The translations under genes were made by a program, and so were the position numbers. From Saprospiraceae bacterium (lineage in GTDB: Bacteria > Bacteroidota > Bacteroidia > Chitinophagales > Saprospiraceae): a stretch of DNA of 64,000 bases. Of the stretch, positions 61,415 through 64,000 are shown in pieces. How positions within the stretch are numbered: position 1 is the stretch's first letter; the number at the start of each line of letters is the position of its first letter. The stretch is from contig JAHDHQ010000003.1 in the NCBI GenBank assembly GCA_020631235.1, forward strand, positions 198,527 through 262,526, in the 5' to 3' direction. Under the pieces are notes generated by a model that was given only the letters and a program-made list of their open reading frames with translations, was not told where the DNA came from and did not search any database.

Positions 61415-61422
61415 TACCTTTG
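61415..61422 (+). promoter_or_regulatory. -7 promoter element of pheS-hisS (TACCTTTG)
   Basis: Exact TAnnTTTG 17 nt before the ATG at 61440. It lies within a longer frame beginning at the GTG at 61410, which argues for the ATG. Confidence 0.6.
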
Positions 61423-61439
61423 TGTGGTTAAACAAGAAT

Positions 61440-62477
61440 ATGAGTAATCCAATATTTGACAGAACAGATCAATTATTAGCCGAAATCAAGTCTGCCAGTA
61501 TATCTACCCTTGAAGAATTAGAAGCATTCAGGATAAAATATCTTGGAAGTAAGAATGTGATAAAGCCTCTTTTTGCTGAAATGCGCAATGTTCCCAATGA
61601 AGACAAAAAAGAGTTTGGCCAGCGAATGAATGCGCTAAAAGTTGCTGCTGAGGAAATGTTTAATAGTCATAAACAAAGCTTTGATCAGGCAGCCAGCAAA
61701 GCTTCTTTTGATCAATTAGATTTAACGGCACCTCCAGCTTCTCGCAATAAGGGATCTAGACATCCAGTTTCTCTGGTTATGAATCGAATCATCCATATTT
61801 TTGAAAAAATAGGGTTTGCAGTTGAAGAAGAAAGAGAAATAGAGGATGACTGGCATAATTTTACTGCCATGAACACCCCTGAAGATCATCCTGCAAGAGA
61901 TATGCAAGACACTTTCTACTTAAAGAATAGTGTCACCAATTTGTTAAGGACGCATACTTCTTCTGTGCAAGCTAGGGTGATGACTAAAACTAAACCACCC
62001 ATACGTATTATTGCACCTGGAAGAGTATATAGAAACGAAACCATATCCGCAAGATCACACTGCCAGTTCCATCAGGTAGAAGGTTTATACGTAGACAAGA
62101 ATGTATCATTTGCAGATATGAAGCAAACCTTGCTCTATTTTGCTCGGGAAATGTATGGTGCAGACACGCGCATTCGATTGCGGCCAAGTTATTTTCCATT
62201 TACCGAACCAAGTGCCGAAATGGATGTCTACTGGGGTTTAGAAAGCGAAGCAGATTATAGAATCACCAAAGGTACAGGTTGGTTAGAAATCTTAGGTTGT
62301 GGTATGGTCGATCCTAATGTTTTAAAGAATTGCGGCATTGACCCAGAAGAATATACTGGATTTGCTTTCGGTATGGGTATAGAACGACAAGCGATGTTGC
62401 AATATAAAATTGAAGATATACGCTTGCTTTTTGAAAATGATGTGCGATTTCTAAGACAGTTTAATTCAGCTTATTAA
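61440..62477 (+). CDS. pheS: Phenylalanine-tRNA ligase alpha subunit
   Basis: A 345-residue class II catalytic subunit of PheRS. An N-terminal coiled-coil region ('AEIKSASISTLEELEAFRIK') precedes the catalytic core with 'HPVSLVMNRIIHIFEKIG', motif 2 'PGRVYRNETISARSHCQFHQ', 'FTEPSAEMDVYW' and motif 3 'GFAFGMGIERQAML'. It activates Phe and, with PheT, charges tRNA-Phe. The ATG at 61440 is chosen because the promoter overlaps the longer frame. hisS follows by 1 nt. The pheT gene is not adjacent. Confidence 0.96.
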   Translation: MSNPIFDRTDQLLAEIKSASISTLEELEAFRIKYLGSKNVIKPLFAEMRNVPNEDKKEFGQRMNALKVAAEEMFNSHKQSFDQAASKASFDQLDLTAPPASRNKGSRHPVSLVMNRIIHIFEKIGFAVEEEREIEDDWHNFTAMNTPEDHPARDMQDTFYLKNSVTNLLRTHTSSVQARVMTKTKPPIRIIAPGRVYRNETISARSHCQFHQVEGLYVDKNVSFADMKQTLLYFAREMYGADTRIRLRPSYFPFTEPSAEMDVYWGLESEADYRITKGTGWLEILGCGMVDPNVLKNCGIDPEEYTGFAFGMGIERQAMLQYKIEDIRLLFENDVRFLRQFNSAY

Positions 62478-62478
62478 T

Positions 62479-63822
62479 ATGAAACCTAGCATCTTAAAAG
62501 GAACTCGAGATTTCGGTGCAAGCCAATTAAGAAAGCGCGCTTTCATTTTTAATACTATACGGTCTGTTTTTGAAAAATATGGTTATGGTCCTTTGGAAAC
62601 ACCTTCCATGGAGCATCTAAATACCCTGACAGGAAAATATGGTGAAGAAGGCGATGCATTGCTCTTCAAAGTATTAAACAATGGAGATTATTTAAAAAAA
62701 GCAAATGCTGAAGCATTAGAAGCAAGAGACTCAAATAAATTGGTGTCGAGTATTTCTAAACGAGGACTTAGATACGATTTAACCGTTCCATTTGCTAGAT
62801 ATGTAGTCATGAATCATCATGCACTTAAATTTCCATTCAAAAGATATCAAATACAAGCTGTGTGGAGAGCTGATCGACCGCAAAAAGGTCGATACAATGA
62901 ATTTTACCAATGTGATGTAGATGTCATCGGTTCGAAATCATTAGTTTATGAGGCTGAGTTAGTGCAGATTTATGATGAAGTGTTTACAAAACTAAACTTA
63001 AATACTTGTACAAAGATTAACAATCGAAAAGTATTGTATGGCATAGCTGAACGATCTGGAATAGAAGATCAGTTTATGCAAATGACCATTGCGTTGGATA
63101 AACTGGATAAAATAGGCGAAGAAAAAGTGGCACAAGAAATGAGAGAACGAGGAATCCATGAAGAAGCCATAACATCTATTTTTAAAGGTATAAATATTAC
63201 AAACATAAACGAACTTCCAAGCTATTTTGAACAAGCTAAAACAGGAATGCTCGGTTTTGAAGAATTGCAACGAGTATTTAAGCTTTTAGAACACGCTGAA
63301 CTGTCGCAAGAAGTTGCCTTTGATATAAGTCTAGCACGTGGATTAAGCTACTATACGGGCTGCATTTTTGAGGTGGTGTCTAAAGACGTGTCTATGGGTA
63401 GTATCGGTGGTGGAGGCAGATATGATGACTTAACCTCAGTTTTTGGCTTAAAAGATATGTCAGGAGTAGGCATTTCGTTTGGTGCCGAAAGAATTTATGA
63501 TGTAATGATGAGCTTGGATAATTTTCCGAGTGCTATCGATAATAGCATTGACGTTTTTATAGTTTCTTTTGATCAGCGTGCTATTGATCATAGTTTTGGT
63601 CTAGTCACTCAATTGAGAAAAGAAGGTATATCCTGTGATATGTATCCTGAAGCTGTCAAAATGAAAAAACAAATGAAATACGCTGGCGATCGAAAAATAC
63701 CTACTGTAATAATCGTTGGCGATAATGAAATAGATTCCGGCAATTATGTTATTAAAAATATGGAATCTGGGGAGCAACAAACTAAAAATTTACAAGCCCT
63801 TATTGAATACTTTAAATCCTAG
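62479..63822 (+). CDS. hisS: Histidine-tRNA ligase
   Basis: A 447-residue class II synthetase. 'KGTRDFGASQLRKRAFIFNT' is near the N-terminus. Motif 2 is around 'FKRYQIQAVWRADRPQKGRY' with 'EFYQCDVDVIG'. The histidine-binding 'LARGLSYYTGCIFEVV' and 'SIGGGGRYDDL' follow, and the C-terminal anticodon-binding domain contains 'IPTVIIVGDNEI'. It charges tRNA-His. It is 1 nt after pheS and on the same transcript. Confidence 0.96.
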   Translation: MKPSILKGTRDFGASQLRKRAFIFNTIRSVFEKYGYGPLETPSMEHLNTLTGKYGEEGDALLFKVLNNGDYLKKANAEALEARDSNKLVSSISKRGLRYDLTVPFARYVVMNHHALKFPFKRYQIQAVWRADRPQKGRYNEFYQCDVDVIGSKSLVYEAELVQIYDEVFTKLNLNTCTKINNRKVLYGIAERSGIEDQFMQMTIALDKLDKIGEEKVAQEMRERGIHEEAITSIFKGINITNINELPSYFEQAKTGMLGFEELQRVFKLLEHAELSQEVAFDISLARGLSYYTGCIFEVVSKDVSMGSIGGGGRYDDLTSVFGLKDMSGVGISFGAERIYDVMMSLDNFPSAIDNSIDVFIVSFDQRAIDHSFGLVTQLRKEGISCDMYPEAVKMKKQMKYAGDRKIPTVIIVGDNEIDSGNYVIKNMESGEQQTKNLQALIEYFKS

Positions 63823-63904
63823 TCTTCTTGACTTGATAATTGGTTTCTTTTTTTAACACAAGCTTAATTAAAAAGCCCACAATTATTATACTTTCAGCAA
63901 GCCT

Positions 63905-63914
63905 GAAACGTTTC
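63905..63914. repeat. 10-bp palindrome upstream of the sigma-54 site
   Basis: GAAACGTTTC is a perfect palindrome 40 bp upstream of the sigma-54 element at 63955. It may be an operator half of an activator site or chance. Confidence 0.3.
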
Positions 63915-63954
63915 TTTTAATCACAAGGCGAATAATATTTGGCATTTTCAGTCA

Positions 63955-63970
63955 TGGCACGCTATTTGCA
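63955..63970 (+). promoter_or_regulatory. Sigma-54 (RpoN) promoter, -24/-12 element
   Basis: TGGCACGCTATTTGCA matches the RpoN consensus TGGCACGnnnnTTGCW at every fixed position, with GG at 63956-63957 and GC at 63968-63969, separated by the canonical 10 bp. It reads rightward, so the controlled gene begins beyond the window. No reading frame starts between the site and the window end. Confidence 0.7.
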
Positions 63971-64000
63971 TTAACATATTAAATAAAAAATTAATATTTA

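Noticed and set aside
1..64000. Mobile elements, prophage, CRISPR arrays, tRNA or rRNA genes
   Set aside because: No transposase, integrase, phage structural gene, regularly spaced repeats or tRNA-like fold was seen. Base composition by eye is even throughout.

Overview
The window is an ordinary chromosomal segment of a free-living member of the Bacteroidota, most likely of the Saprospiria. The DNA is visibly AT-rich. Promoters match the Bacteroidota -7 element TAnnTTTG, and Shine-Dalgarno sequences are mostly absent. Several families are typical of the phylum: DUF4270, DUF4290, a single-domain GT5 glycogen-synthase-like protein, DUF6427, a type B succinate dehydrogenase, outer-membrane beta-barrels and a type IX secretion (T9SS) C-terminal sorting domain. 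Two things point to the Saprospiria: a dockerin-like stand-alone protein and an 'MNKTK...' helical-repeat protein, both of a style I associate with that group. I see no insertion sequence, prophage, CRISPR array, rRNA or tRNA gene.

Layout. 1-3.0 kb: DUF177 protein and ribosomal protein L32, a terminator, then RidA, TrpS and an FAH-family hydrolase. 3.1-6.9 kb: glycine dehydrogenase GcvP, followed with no gap by the heptose epimerase HldD. 6.9-12.0 kb: a small lipoprotein, a phosphopantetheinyl transferase, dCTP deaminase, an unknown lipoprotein, a flavodoxin-fold quinone reductase, a Crp-type regulator and an MscS-related membrane protein. 12.1-15.9 kb: a leftward cell-wall operon of a double D-Ala-D-Ala ligase, a membrane PASTA protein and a rhodanese. 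16-25 kb: a MATE transporter, a TamA/BamA-like barrel, HemW, a CBS/CorC-type membrane protein, an acyltransferase pair that probably makes amino-acid lipids, and GlyRS. 25-32 kb: small exported proteins, two TPR proteins, dodecin, a DUF937 protein, a glucosaminidase-LysM protein, two beta-barrels and a possible transglutaminase-fold protein. 32.5-37.3 kb: a large T9SS-exported protein with cohesin-like domains, the helical-repeat protein and the dockerin-like protein.

37.4-40.9 kb: sdhCAB. 41.1-47.2 kb: acetyl-CoA synthetase, an unknown protein overlapping RNase R, and a DUF819 membrane protein. 47.3-53.4 kb: a rightward cluster of GT5-like protein, DUF4270 lipoprotein, GlmS, DUF4290 protein and MurA, which links amino-sugar synthesis to the first committed step of peptidoglycan. 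53.4-56.3 kb: polyprenyl synthase, DUF6427 and PurQ. 56.3-59.4 kb: a stand-alone DsbD-alpha-like protein and a DsbD whose alpha domain is duplicated. 59.5-61.3 kb: a GNAT acetyltransferase and an O-antigen ligase/polymerase-like protein. 61.4-63.8 kb: PheS and HisS. At the right edge is a perfect match to the sigma-54 promoter consensus facing out of the window.

Most of the segment is housekeeping. The points I consider most worth checking are the tandem Ddl fusion, the triplicated DsbD-alpha domains, the cohesin-like/dockerin-like neighbours, the sigma-54 site at the edge, and a promoter that appears nested against a terminator upstream of murA. I found no clear case of a wholly new defence or mobile system.
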